Source: Pseudomonas sp. WS 5079
GTDB taxonomy: Bacteria > Pseudomonadota > Gammaproteobacteria > Pseudomonadales > Pseudomonadaceae
DNA length: 64,000 nt
Direction: 5' to 3'
NCBI RefSeq assembly: GCF_012985465.1
Contig: NZ_JAAQWN010000001.1
Location: 62,001 to 126,000, forward strand
Each line of letters starts with the position of its first letter. Position 1 is the stretch's first letter. Below the pieces are notes generated by a model. That model was not told where the DNA came from. It made no database searches and was given only the letters and a program-made list of their open reading frames with translations. The position numbers and the translations under genes were made by a program. This document shows positions 36,241 to 45,300 of this stretch, in pieces.

Positions 36241-36968
36241 GGTTGTGCTCCTGCGGGGGCCAGGGGGATTGCCCGGGCACCGGCTGGCGGGGTGAATTCA
36301 AAGTCGCGGTCGTTGCTCGGGGCGTCCAGCTGCCAGCGATAGTCGACGCTGTGGCGCGGCTGCCCGGCGCTGTCGCGACGGCTGATCACCAGGCGGCACG
36401 GCAGCGGCTGCGGGCCCTGGCGCACCCACAGTTGCCAGTCGATGTCCGGTTGGCGGTAGGCGTAGTGATCGCATACCTGGCCATTGAGGGTCTGGCTGTC
36501 GATCCATAGTGCGTCGCTCAGCCCGGCGGCCTTGGCGGTAGTGGCGTCCCAACGGAACAGGTCGGCCAGGGGCAGTTCGATGCCGTACCGTTCACTCAAT
36601 TGGGCGAGCAGGCTGGCGATATCCGTGGGAGCGGCCTGCTCGGTGAAGTAGCCGCTGCGGCTGTCGTAGAGTGTGAAGCGCTGGCCGTTATAGAACAGGC
36701 TGCGGCGCTCGCCATTGCGTTCCACCTGCACCCGCAGCTTGTCGGGCTGCCTGGCCTGCAGGTGAGTCTGGTGATTGAACTCGATGACCTGGCCGTCCTC
36801 CAGGACCTGGTCGGTGCGGCTGTCGGTATCGAGCCGTAACTGCTGCACGCTGCGCAGATAGCTGCCCATCTGCTCCAGGGCGGCCAGGGCCTTGGGCTCC
36901 AGTTCGCCGGCCACCGCACCGCCGCTGACGAGCAGCAGGCCCAGCAACATACGATGAAAGCGCGACAT
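36237..36968 (-). CDS. DUF2092 periplasmic protein (LolA-like)
   Basis: A 243-residue secreted protein. The ATG at 36968 has GAGG six bases upstream; the ATG four codons earlier does not. Signal peptide MLLGLLLVSGGAVAG. The DUF2092 domain is evident: LEPKALAALEQMGSYLRSVQQLRLDTDSRTDQVLEDGQVIEFNHQTHLQARQPDKLRVQVERNGERRSLFYNGQRFTLYD, followed by YGIELPLADLF. The fold is related to LolA/LolB lipoprotein carriers. It probably binds a hydrophobic ligand or supports envelope assembly for the operon. It overlaps the Pro-rich gene by 4 bp and starts 20 bp after the beta-barrel gene. Confidence 0.88.
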   Translation of the reverse strand: MSRFHRMLLGLLLVSGGAVAGELEPKALAALEQMGSYLRSVQQLRLDTDSRTDQVLEDGQVIEFNHQTHLQARQPDKLRVQVERNGERRSLFYNGQRFTLYDSRSGYFTEQAAPTDIASLLAQLSERYGIELPLADLFRWDATTAKAAGLSDALWIDSQTLNGQVCDHYAYRQPDIDWQLWVRQGPQPLPCRLVISRRDSAGQPRHSVDYRWQLDAPSNDRDFEFTPPAGARAIPLAPAGAQP

Positions 36969-36988
36969 GGCGTACCTCACGAATGCGA

Positions 36989-37894
36989 TTACCAGACGTA
37001 TTGCATGCGCAAGGTCCAGGTGTTCACGTCGGGCGAGCCGCGTCGCTCGGCAATGGTGTCGGAATAGGCCAGCAACCCGCCGAATTGCGGCGTGAGCATA
37101 AAGCCCAGGCTTGCCCCCAACAGGCCGTTTTCCTGCTTGTTGTCCTGCCAGATGCCGTCGATCTTGCTTTCACCACCCCGGCTGTAGGTGGCATCCAGCG
37201 AGGCCCAGAGCGCGCGATTGATGGTGTAGCTGTAGTGACCCTCGATGGCGTACAGCGGCTTTTGCTCCAGCTTGCTGTCGCCGTGGTACTCGTCGTTGTC
37301 GCCAAACAGCGAGACCCAGGTATTGATCTCAAGCCAAGTGGGGCCCAACGGCGTGCCGAAGCCCAGTTCTGGCTTGACCACCCAGCGGTTGGCGCCGATG
37401 TTGATCACGCGGTCCTTGTCATAGTCACCGGTGGGCACGGTGACCCACAGGGCACCGGTCAGGAAGGTCTCGGGTTTCCAGCTGGCGAACTCCGCCGCCG
37501 TGAGGGCCGGGCCGCCGAAGATGTTATGGGCGAACACCACCTGGGCATCGCCCATGCCGCCGTTGTGCTTGGTGCCATCGAAGAAGCGCGCGTTATCGAA
37601 GGACGCCGAAACATCGGCATAGGGCTGGATAAACTGGATGGCACTGTTACGCCCGTCGATGCCAAACGAGCGCGCGTAGCGCAACAGGTACACATCGGCG
37701 TTGAGCGACAGGCCATCGATGGGCAGCGTGGTGTCGATGGGGGTGTTGGTGTCCACCCGGTTGTAGTAGCCGAACAGCATATTCAGGTCGGTAGGGGTGT
37801 TCTGCCAATCCCTGGCATTGTCCGCAACACTTATCCCTGGCACCAGCGCCAGCGTGGCGGCGGCGAATGCACTCAGTCGACTGCGTGAAACCAT
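36989..37894 (-). CDS. Outer-membrane beta-barrel transporter (MetA-pathway/SphA-like)
   Basis: A 301-residue protein with a signal peptide (AAATLALVPGISVAD) and amphipathic strands ending in an aromatic residue (TLRMQYVW), consistent with a small outer-membrane barrel. Motifs such as DWQNTPTDLNMLFGYYNRVDTNTP, YLLRYARSFGIDGRNSAIQFIQPYADV and GGMGDAQVVFAHNIFG, GALWVTVPTGDYD belong to the phenol-degradation MetA-type transporter family. The substrate is unknown. It lies between DUF2092 and the DUF1254 pair, and a second barrel-like protein heads the unit. Confidence 0.87.
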   Translation of the reverse strand: MVSRSRLSAFAAATLALVPGISVADNARDWQNTPTDLNMLFGYYNRVDTNTPIDTTLPIDGLSLNADVYLLRYARSFGIDGRNSAIQFIQPYADVSASFDNARFFDGTKHNGGMGDAQVVFAHNIFGGPALTAAEFASWKPETFLTGALWVTVPTGDYDKDRVINIGANRWVVKPELGFGTPLGPTWLEINTWVSLFGDNDEYHGDSKLEQKPLYAIEGHYSYTINRALWASLDATYSRGGESKIDGIWQDNKQENGLLGASLGFMLTPQFGGLLAYSDTIAERRGSPDVNTWTLRMQYVW

Positions 37895-37939
37895 GGCGCT
37901 ACTCCTTGTCTGGGCCTGATGTCAGGGGTGTCGGGGCGG

Positions 37940-39340
37940 TTATTTCACCGGGGTCAGCGCCGGTAGTTTCCACTGGCCGTTACCCACCTCAGGCTTGGGC
38001 AGGTAAATGCGCAGTACGGCGTAGAACGGACCGGGTGGTGCTGGCAGCCAGTTGCTTTGTTCGGCTTTGGGCGGTTCGTGATGCTGGACCTTGAGCGTCA
38101 GGCCGCCATCGGCATCGAGCTTGAGCTGGGGCAACATCCGCGAGTTGATCAGGTAGCGTTTCTTGTGGTTTGCCACCAACAGCTTGTTTTTGCCGTTGTA
38201 CATGGTCAGTGACCAGAACGCGTCGGCGGGCGGCAGTTGGCCCTTGGCAAAGTGCAGGGTGTAGCTGTGCTTGGCGCCGTTGGCCGGCTTGCCCTCGCTG
38301 TCGACGAAGTAGCCCATGTAGGCGGCCTCATCGGTGGAGTTGCCGAAAATCCCCATGTCGGCACCGGCGTAGCGGTACAGGTAATTGTTTTGCAGGTGGT
38401 CGCGGCTGCCGAACAGGTCACCGCTGGCCACTTGATGGGTGTCGACCTTGTCTTTCTTGAAGGTGGCGAACTCGGCCTTGCCATCGGCGATCCCGTCTTC
38501 CAGGGCCCTGCGTTGTTCGGCGCTCAACTGGGCAACCTTGAACGGCGCGCCAGGGGCGATCCCGATCTTGGCAAAACGCGCCAGCAGCTCTTTTTCACTG
38601 TCCTGGGGCGCGGCGAAGGCCAGCATGAAGTTCAGGTAGCGGAACAACTGCGGGCTGTCGCTCATCTCGGCGACCGGCTTGGGCCACTCGATCTTCGCCA
38701 CCTTGGCCGGCGCTGCCTGTTTGACGTAGCCGCTCAGGGGCTGGACCTTGTAGCCGGCCTGGATCTGCTTGACCTTGGCCAGGTCCTTGTCATCGAACAA
38801 CTGGGTGCGATACAGGGCGTAGGCGATATTGCTTTCGCTGTAGACCACACGGTCCACATCCACCGGTTGCTGGCCCTTCCAGTCGGGCCCGGCGACCATG
38901 TAGTGCCCGCCATTGTTGCCGGTGCTGCGGGTGCCCAGGTAGGCGAAGTTCTGCGTATAGAGGTCGATCAACTGCACGGAGTAATAGCGGTTGTCCTCGA
39001 TTTTCGGCAGGGTCAGCACCATCGGCTCGCGGCGCAGGTCCAGCCAGACAAAGGAGTAGGGGGTGTCCGAATTGGGGGTGACGAAGGCCGTGTCCTTGGG
39101 GGTGAAAACCTTGGCGGTGTTGCCGATGTGGTTGAACGGCGCCTTGAAGTTGGCGCCGCCCTTGTCCACCGCCTGGGTGTAGAGGGTCTTGTACATTTCC
39201 ACTACCGGGAAGCCATACAGGTACGCTTCCTTGGCAATGGCCCGGGCTTCGCCGGGGGAGGCGGTAAAGTCCGCCCAGGCGCCGGTACTCAGCAGTATCG
39301 AGAGGCTCGCCAGCAGCAGGCGCGTCGGTTTTCCAATCAT
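37940..39340 (-). CDS. DUF1254/DUF1214 secreted protein A
   Basis: A 466-residue protein with a signal peptide (LLLASLSILLSTGAWAD). The N-terminal DUF1254 domain (EAYLYGFPVVEMYKTLYTQAV, FTPKDTAFVTPNSDTPYSFVWLDLRREPMVLTLPKIEDNRYYSVQLIDLYTQNFAYLG, about 35-140) precedes a C-terminal DUF1214 domain (YTLHFAKGQLPPADAFWSLTMYNGKNKLLVANHKKRYLINSR, about 385-425). The start MIGKPTRLLL at 39340 fits the signal peptide; a longer reading runs into the previous gene. Activity is unknown; both domains may cooperate as a periplasmic hydrolase or carbohydrate-active unit. 25 bp separates it from its paralogue. Confidence 0.9.
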   Translation of the reverse strand: MIGKPTRLLLASLSILLSTGAWADFTASPGEARAIAKEAYLYGFPVVEMYKTLYTQAVDKGGANFKAPFNHIGNTAKVFTPKDTAFVTPNSDTPYSFVWLDLRREPMVLTLPKIEDNRYYSVQLIDLYTQNFAYLGTRSTGNNGGHYMVAGPDWKGQQPVDVDRVVYSESNIAYALYRTQLFDDKDLAKVKQIQAGYKVQPLSGYVKQAAPAKVAKIEWPKPVAEMSDSPQLFRYLNFMLAFAAPQDSEKELLARFAKIGIAPGAPFKVAQLSAEQRRALEDGIADGKAEFATFKKDKVDTHQVASGDLFGSRDHLQNNYLYRYAGADMGIFGNSTDEAAYMGYFVDSEGKPANGAKHSYTLHFAKGQLPPADAFWSLTMYNGKNKLLVANHKKRYLINSRMLPQLKLDADGGLTLKVQHHEPPKAEQSNWLPAPPGPFYAVLRIYLPKPEVGNGQWKLPALTPVK

Positions 39341-39365
39341 GTTGGTGCGTCCTTCCTTCAAACCG

Positions 39366-40823
39366 TCAGGGAACAGGGGTGATGTCGTCGAGCTTCCAGC
39401 GCTTGTCGAAGTAGGCCTCGGTAGGGGCATACAAGCGGAAGTAGCTGAACCAGTGTTTGCCCGGCAGAGTTTGCACCCAGTTGTTCTCGAAGTCTTTTGG
39501 CGCGGTGGGGCCAAAGTACAAATCCACCGAACCGTCGGGATTTTTCTTCAGGTCCTGGCGAGAAGACAGGTCGGCCTTGCGTTGCGGGTTGTCGATCAGG
39601 CAGCGGCTGTCGATGTCGTACACCGTCATCGACCAGAACTGCTTGGCCGGTGGGTTGGCGCCCACGTGCAGTTTGTAGTGCTTGGCGCCATCGAGCCATT
39701 GGCCCTTCTGGTCGGTGTAGGCGCCGAGATAGGTCTGGCCCAGGCCCGGAGTCTTGGAGACCATGCCCTTGGTGTTGGTCACCGCTTCATAGAACCAGGC
39801 GCTGCGCTCCCATAATTGGTCGTAGAAGGTCACGCGCTGGGAGGGGTCGGCGATGTTCAGCACCGTATCCCACTGGCGGTCCGGCCAGTACTGGGCCTGG
39901 GGGAAGCGCTTGGCGAAGGCGTTGGCCTTGGCGATCAACTCGCCCATCTGCGCACCTTGCTCCAGGGCCTGGCGCTGGTGCTCGTTGGGGTTGAACGGCC
40001 GGTCTTTCTCAATGCCCAGGCTGGCGAGCATGGCCATGTAGAAACGGTCGCGCTCGTTGACTGGCTCCTTCTGGATGATCCCGTGCAGGCGCTCCCAGTA
40101 CGCCATGCCGCGCGGCTGGGTGCCGGACCACGGCTTGCCAGCGGGTGACAGCAAGCGCGTTTTGCCAGGGTTGGCGCGCTGGGCGTAGGGGTACATGCGA
40201 AATTGCTCGACCAGGGCCTTGCCCTTGGCCGGGTCGGGGTCGAGCACGCGAAAGCCCACCAGCACGTTCATCGTTTGCGACTTGGCCAGGTAATACTTGC
40301 CCGCATCGGCGGGCGGTTCGTGGCCCGGTGGCAGCACCAGGTACTTGCCGCCCTTGCCTTGGTCCGGGCCGGTCTGGCCCATATCGATGATTGCGCGCTG
40401 CCAGAAGTCGCCAATGCCGCCGGCGGTAGGCCCCGGTGGCAACTCGATCACCAGCGGGCCGGTCTCGTTGAGGTCGACAAACCCCAGGATATACGGGGTG
40501 GTGGCATTGGCCGTGATCACCCCGAGCTTGTCTTCGTAGGTGGTGAGCACCATCAGGTCGCCACTGCGCGCGCCGAGCTTGGTACTGAATTCGTCCTGCC
40601 ATTGGGCGTAGGACACCAGCGGCAGAGCCCAGAGAAAACTCTGGGTGGCCTGTTGGAAATCCAGCTCGCCGTACAGCTTGGCGATTTCACTGTGGGCGGG
40701 CAATTCGCCCTCCATGGTGATCGGGCCGATGCGGGTGTCGAGGGTCTGGGCGTGCACGCCCACGCCACAACTGGCGGACAGAGCCAGGAGGGTGAAGCCG
40801 GCATTGCGCATCAGGGCCTGCAT
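39366..40823 (-). CDS. DUF1254/DUF1214 secreted protein B
   Basis: A 485-residue paralogue of the preceding protein. Signal peptide ends near VGVHAQ (about residue 26). The DUF1254 region is divergent (QATQSFLWALPLVSYAQWQDEFSTKLGARSGDLMVLTTYEDKLGVITANATTPYILGFVDLNETGPLVIELPPG), and the DUF1214 domain is well kept (HYKLHVGANPPAKQFWSMTVYDIDSRCLIDNPQRKADLSSRQDLKKNPDGSVDLYFGP). The two copies differ enough to suggest an old duplication with distinct roles. It follows the first barrel gene by 9 bp. Confidence 0.9.
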   Translation of the reverse strand: MQALMRNAGFTLLALSASCGVGVHAQTLDTRIGPITMEGELPAHSEIAKLYGELDFQQATQSFLWALPLVSYAQWQDEFSTKLGARSGDLMVLTTYEDKLGVITANATTPYILGFVDLNETGPLVIELPPGPTAGGIGDFWQRAIIDMGQTGPDQGKGGKYLVLPPGHEPPADAGKYYLAKSQTMNVLVGFRVLDPDPAKGKALVEQFRMYPYAQRANPGKTRLLSPAGKPWSGTQPRGMAYWERLHGIIQKEPVNERDRFYMAMLASLGIEKDRPFNPNEHQRQALEQGAQMGELIAKANAFAKRFPQAQYWPDRQWDTVLNIADPSQRVTFYDQLWERSAWFYEAVTNTKGMVSKTPGLGQTYLGAYTDQKGQWLDGAKHYKLHVGANPPAKQFWSMTVYDIDSRCLIDNPQRKADLSSRQDLKKNPDGSVDLYFGPTAPKDFENNWVQTLPGKHWFSYFRLYAPTEAYFDKRWKLDDITPVP

Positions 40824-40832
40824 AAATCGTCC

Positions 40833-41624
40833 TTATTTCCCGAAAGTCACGTTGATCCCGGCGAACAGGGTGAACTGCGGCAGGCCATCGCCCTTGCGCG
40901 CCACCGTCCACTGCGGCTCGACGTAGGCGTTGAGAATATTGCTGCCGGCTTTCCAGGCCTTGCCCGCACCAAAGCCGATGGGGATGTAGTGGGTGTCGTT
41001 CTTCAGGTCGAAGGTCCAGGTGCCCGTGGAGCGCAGGTACCAGCCCTTGGGCAGGTTATGGATGATGAAGGGCTGGAAGGTCGCGCTTTCCACGTGGGCC
41101 CGGTCGCGGTCGCCGGCGAACGAGCTCTGGTACTGCACCAGCGCGCCCAGCAGGCCACGGGGCGAGGCGTCGATGGCCACGGCTGCCAGGCCGGCCTGCC
41201 ATTTGCCGGTGCCCAGTTCATCGTGCTCGGCAGTCGGCGCGGTGAGCTGCGGGCCGATGCCCAACTGCACACCTTCGGTCTTGAGCAGGAAGATATCGAA
41301 CAGGTTCAGGTCACCGATGCCGGTGCTGTAGCCGCTATGGGGATCGGGGCGAGTGCTCAGGGGCAGGGTGGCGCGCAGCAGTTGGGGCACGCCGATAAAG
41401 TCCGAGGGGGCAATGGGCAGGGTGCCGCGCAGCAACACGTCATTGGTATGGGCATTGGTGTCGTACAGCCTGGGGGTGTAGTAGTCCTGCAAGTTGGCGC
41501 CGGGTGCCATGTTGAGCGGGTTGTTGCTCTTGTTGGCGGTTTCGGCGTTATCGGCCTGGGCAGAACACGCGGGCAACAGTAAAGCGGCCAACATACATGC
41601 TGGAAGTCGCGGTGCTGTGAACAT
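40833..41624 (-). CDS. Secreted beta-barrel-like protein, first gene of the 14-gene unit
   Basis: A 263-residue protein with an N-terminal hydrophobic signal (MLAALLLPACSAQADN); LLPAC resembles a lipobox, but an AQA cleavage site follows, so lipoprotein status is uncertain. The body has alternating strands (DVLLRGTLPIAPSDFIGVPQLLRATLPLSTRPDP, GIGDLNLFDIFLLK, GVQLGIGPQLTAPTAEHDELGTGKWQAGLAAV) and ends in VTFGK. It resembles MetA-pathway-type outer-membrane proteins more weakly than the one at 36989-37894. It is first in the unit; an inverted repeat lies 123 bp upstream. Confidence 0.83.
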   Translation of the reverse strand: MFTAPRLPACMLAALLLPACSAQADNAETANKSNNPLNMAPGANLQDYYTPRLYDTNAHTNDVLLRGTLPIAPSDFIGVPQLLRATLPLSTRPDPHSGYSTGIGDLNLFDIFLLKTEGVQLGIGPQLTAPTAEHDELGTGKWQAGLAAVAIDASPRGLLGALVQYQSSFAGDRDRAHVESATFQPFIIHNLPKGWYLRSTGTWTFDLKNDTHYIPIGFGAGKAWKAGSNILNAYVEPQWTVARKGDGLPQFTLFAGINVTFGK

Positions 41625-41746
41625 GATGATTCCCCAGTTCCTTGGTCACTGACCCGATAGCGCTTTCGTAGGGCTGCCGGTAGTCCTTATTCGAAAGCCT
41701 GGTAGGACATGTCGTTTGAAGCTAGCAGTTAAATTCAGACTCGCTA

Positions 41747-41768
41747 GTCATTCGAACGAATTAATGAC
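41747..41768. promoter_or_regulatory. Inverted repeat upstream of the 14-gene unit
   Basis: GTCATT (41747-41752) and AATGAC (41763-41768) are perfect 6-bp arms around a 10-bp centre that holds a second inverted repeat ATTCG-AA-CGAAT (41750-41761). It is in the 194-bp region between the first barrel gene and the response regulator gene, so it is a candidate operator for the long unit. No obvious sigma-70 boxes could be fixed around it by eye. Confidence 0.4.
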
Positions 41769-41818
41769 TTTGTGTGGGGGCAATCACGGTTTGTTTGCGG
41801 GGATACAGGGGGGGTGAG

Positions 41819-42175
41819 TCAACCCAGCATGCTTTTGACTTTATCGCGCAGTTGATCGATGGAGAATGGCTTGGCAATCATCTGCACACCTGCGGGCAGC
41901 TCAATGTTTTCGGCATAGCCACTGGCAAGCAGGATGGGCAGGCTTGGGCGCAATGTGCGTGTTCGCTGCGCCAGCTCCTTGCCATTCATGCCCGGCAGGC
42001 CCCAGTCGGTCATCATCAGGTCGATCACACGGGTGTTGTCTTCTATGAATACCAGGGCGGCTTCGGCGTGTTCAGCCTCGAGCACCTTGAACTCCAGTTC
42101 TTCGAGCACATCGACGATCAACATGCGCACGATGGCATCGTCTTCGACGACAAGGATGGTGGAGGCAGCGGACAT
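41819..42175 (-). CDS. Single-domain response regulator
   Basis: A 118-residue receiver-only protein. Acidic pocket EDD (10-12), phosphoacceptor Asp in MMTDWGLPGMNG (about residue 56), Ser in LLASGYAE (about 85) and Lys in AKPFS (about 105). With no output domain it likely acts by protein-protein contact, as CheY does, or as a phosphate shuttle. It is divergent from the large hybrid kinase with 207 bp between the starts, and its sequence is close in style to the receiver at the C-terminus of the broken kinase at 49033-50243. Confidence 0.93.
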   Translation of the reverse strand: MSAASTILVVEDDAIVRMLIVDVLEELEFKVLEAEHAEAALVFIEDNTRVIDLMMTDWGLPGMNGKELAQRTRTLRPSLPILLASGYAENIELPAGVQMIAKPFSIDQLRDKVKSMLG

Positions 42176-42382
42176 AATGAGGGTTCCCAGATGATGGTGT
42201 TAACGAGACCATCCTCTAGTGAGTTGCGTCGATCCCGGCAAGTTCCCCAAGCGGGGTGGGTATTGTGCCGATAATCCGGCGCAATGTCCTGAGTGTGTCG
42301 TTGAAATACGTCATAAACGTAGCCCTTACCGACGATTTTGGGGCAAACTCCCGGTTTTTCCGCTCTTGGCCAAGGCACGCCC

Positions 42383-45300
42383 ATGACTCCCGCATCGTCC
42401 GTCGATGAAAACAGTTTCCGCAAACTCCTGAGCCGTAACGTGGCCTTGCCATTGGGCGTGGGTGTGCTCAGCGCGGTGTTTTTCGTGTGCCTGATCACCT
42501 ACCTGCTATCGGTGATCCAGTGGGTGGAGCACACCGATCGGGTGATCAATAACCTCAATGAAACCGCGAAACTGACCGTCGACCAGGAAACCGGCATGCG
42601 CGGTTTCCTGATTACCGGGGATGAGCATTTTCTCGACCCCTACGAAGTGGCCAAGCCACGGATCATTTCCGACCTGCGCAATTTGCAGGCCCTGGTGGCG
42701 GATAACCCCCAGCAAGTGGACCGACTCAAGCGCCTGGAGTCGCTGCAACTGGAGTGGAACAACTACGCCCAGACGATGATTGACCTGCAACGGCAGAACG
42801 GTGATTACCGTGGCGCGGTGAAAGCCGGGAGGGGTAAGCGCCTGACCGACGAGATTCGCAAGGAATACGACGCCGCGGTTGCCATGGAGCAGCAGTTTCG
42901 CATCGACCGCAATGAGGACGTGACTCGCACCACAGTCCTGAGCGTGACCTTCTACCTGCTGTTTGTGCTGGGCCTGAGTGGTTTCCTGGCCTACGTCGGC
43001 AGAAAGAATCTGATGGTGCTTTCCGACAGCTACAGCGCCAACCTGGCCTCGCAGATGAAGATCGCCAAGCGCCTGGAACAGCAGGCCTGGCTGCGCAACG
43101 GGCAGACCGAGCTGGCCGAACAGGTGCTTGGCCAACTGACCCTGAACCTGCTGGGGCGCAATATTTTGCAATTCTGTGCCCAGTACATGGGCTCGGTGGT
43201 GGCTGCGCTGTATGTGCGCGAAGAACACGGCGGCCTCAAGCGCGTGGCCGCGTATGGCTTTTCCCGGGAGCAGGAGCAGCAGGAGCAGGCGATCCACCGC
43301 GATGAGGGGATCGTCGGCCAGGCGGCACAGCAGCACCGTTTGATTCGCCTGGACGATGTGCCGGTGGATTACTTCAAGGTCAGCTCGGGCCTGGGTGATG
43401 GCGCGCCGCGTAGCGTGCTGGTGGTGCCGACCAGCGATGATGACCGGGTCAATGGGGTGATCGAACTGGGCTTCTTGCGCCCCCTGGACGACCGCGATGT
43501 GGAGCTGCTGGAGCTGATCGCGGGCAATATCGGCACCTCCATCGAGGCGGCGCGCTATCGCCAGCGCTTGCAGGAAGTGCTGGCCGAGACCCAGCAGCTC
43601 AACGAAGAGTTGCAAGTGCAGCAAGAAGAGCTCAAGACCGCCAACGAGGAACTCGAAGAGCAGTCGCGCATTCTCAAGGAATCCCAGGCGCACCTGGAAA
43701 CCCAGCAGGCGGAGCTGGAGCAGACCAACGAGCAATTGGCCGAGCAGACCCAGATCCTTGCCGACCAGCGCGACGCCATGGACCGCAAGAACGTCGAGCT
43801 CAATCGCGTGCAGGTCGAGCTGGAGGACCGCGCCGACGAGTTGCAGCGCTCCAGCAAGTACAAGTCCGAGTTCCTCGCCAACATGTCCCATGAGCTGCGC
43901 ACGCCGCTCAACAGTTCGCTGATCCTGGCCAAGCTGCTGGCGGAAAACTCCGAGGAAAACCTCAGTGCCGAACAGGTCAAGTTTGCCGAGTCGATTTACT
44001 CGGCGGGCAACGACCTGCTTAACCTGATCAATGACATCCTGGACATTGCCAAGGTCGAGGCCGGCAAGCTCGATATGCGTCCCGAGAACACCAGCGTGGC
44101 ACGCCTGGTAGAGGGCCTGCGCGGGATGTTCGAGCCTTTGGCCCGCGACCGCAAGCTGGGTTTCCAGGTGGAAGTGCAGGCCGGCGCGCCGCTGATGCTG
44201 TTCACCGACCGCCAGCGCCTGGAACAGATCCTCAAGAACCTGCTGTCCAACGCGGTCAAGTTCACCGAGAAGGGCCAGGTCAGCCTGACCATTTCCCGCC
44301 AGCCGGGGGAGGGCATTGCCTTTACCGTGCGCGATTCCGGCATTGGCATCGCGCCCGACCAGCAGCAAAGCATCTTCGAAGCCTTCCGCCAGGCCGACGG
44401 CACCACCAACCGCCGCTATGGCGGCACCGGCCTGGGGCTGTCGATTTCCCGCGACCTGGCGACCTTGCTCGGCGGCTACATCAACGTCACCAGCGAGCCG
44501 GGCCAGGGCAGCATTTTTACCCTGGTGCTGCCAGAGCAGTACGTGGAGCGCGACGAAGACGCGCCGCTTATCGAGCAGCCGCGGGCCATGGTGGCCGCCC
44601 CGGCCCCTGTGGCGCCGGTACGGGTTTCACCGTTGCCGGTGGCGGATGAAGCGTTGATCCCGCGCTTTGCCGACGACCGCGAGCAGGCACCGTTCGTTAC
44701 CCGTTGCATCCTGGTGGTGGAAGATGAGCCGAACTTTGCGCGCATCCTCTTCGACCTGGCCCATGAGCTGGGTTACCACTGCCTGGTGGCCCATGGTGCG
44801 GACGAGGGCTATAGCCTCGCCGAACAGTACCTGCCCGACGCGATCCTCTTGGACATGCGCCTGCCTGACCACTCCGGGCTCACCGTGCTGCAACGCCTCA
44901 AGGAACACGCCGAGACCCGGCATATCCCGGTGCATGTGATTTCCGTGGAGGATCGCGTGGAAGCCGCCATGCACATGGGCGCCATCGGCTATGCGGTCAA
45001 GCCCACCACCCGCGAAGAGCTCAAGGACGTATTTGCGCGCCTGGAGGCCAAGCTGACGCAGAAGGTCAAGCGCATCCTGCTGGTGGAAGACGATGATTTG
45101 CAGCGCGACAGCATCGCGCGCCTGATCGGTGATGACGACATCGAAATCACCGCCGTTGGCTTCGCCCAGGAGGCCTTGGACCTGCTGCGCAGCACGGTGT
45201 ACGACTGCATGATCATCGACCTCAAGCTGCCGGACATGCTCGGCAACGAGTTGCTCAAGCGCATGGCCACCGAGGATATCTGCTCGTTCCCGCCGGTGAT

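Noticed and set aside
42506-44368. Minus-strand open frame of 620 codons opposite the hybrid kinase
   Set aside because: It is the complement of the CHASE3, GAF, coiled-coil and kinase regions and has no recognisable motif.
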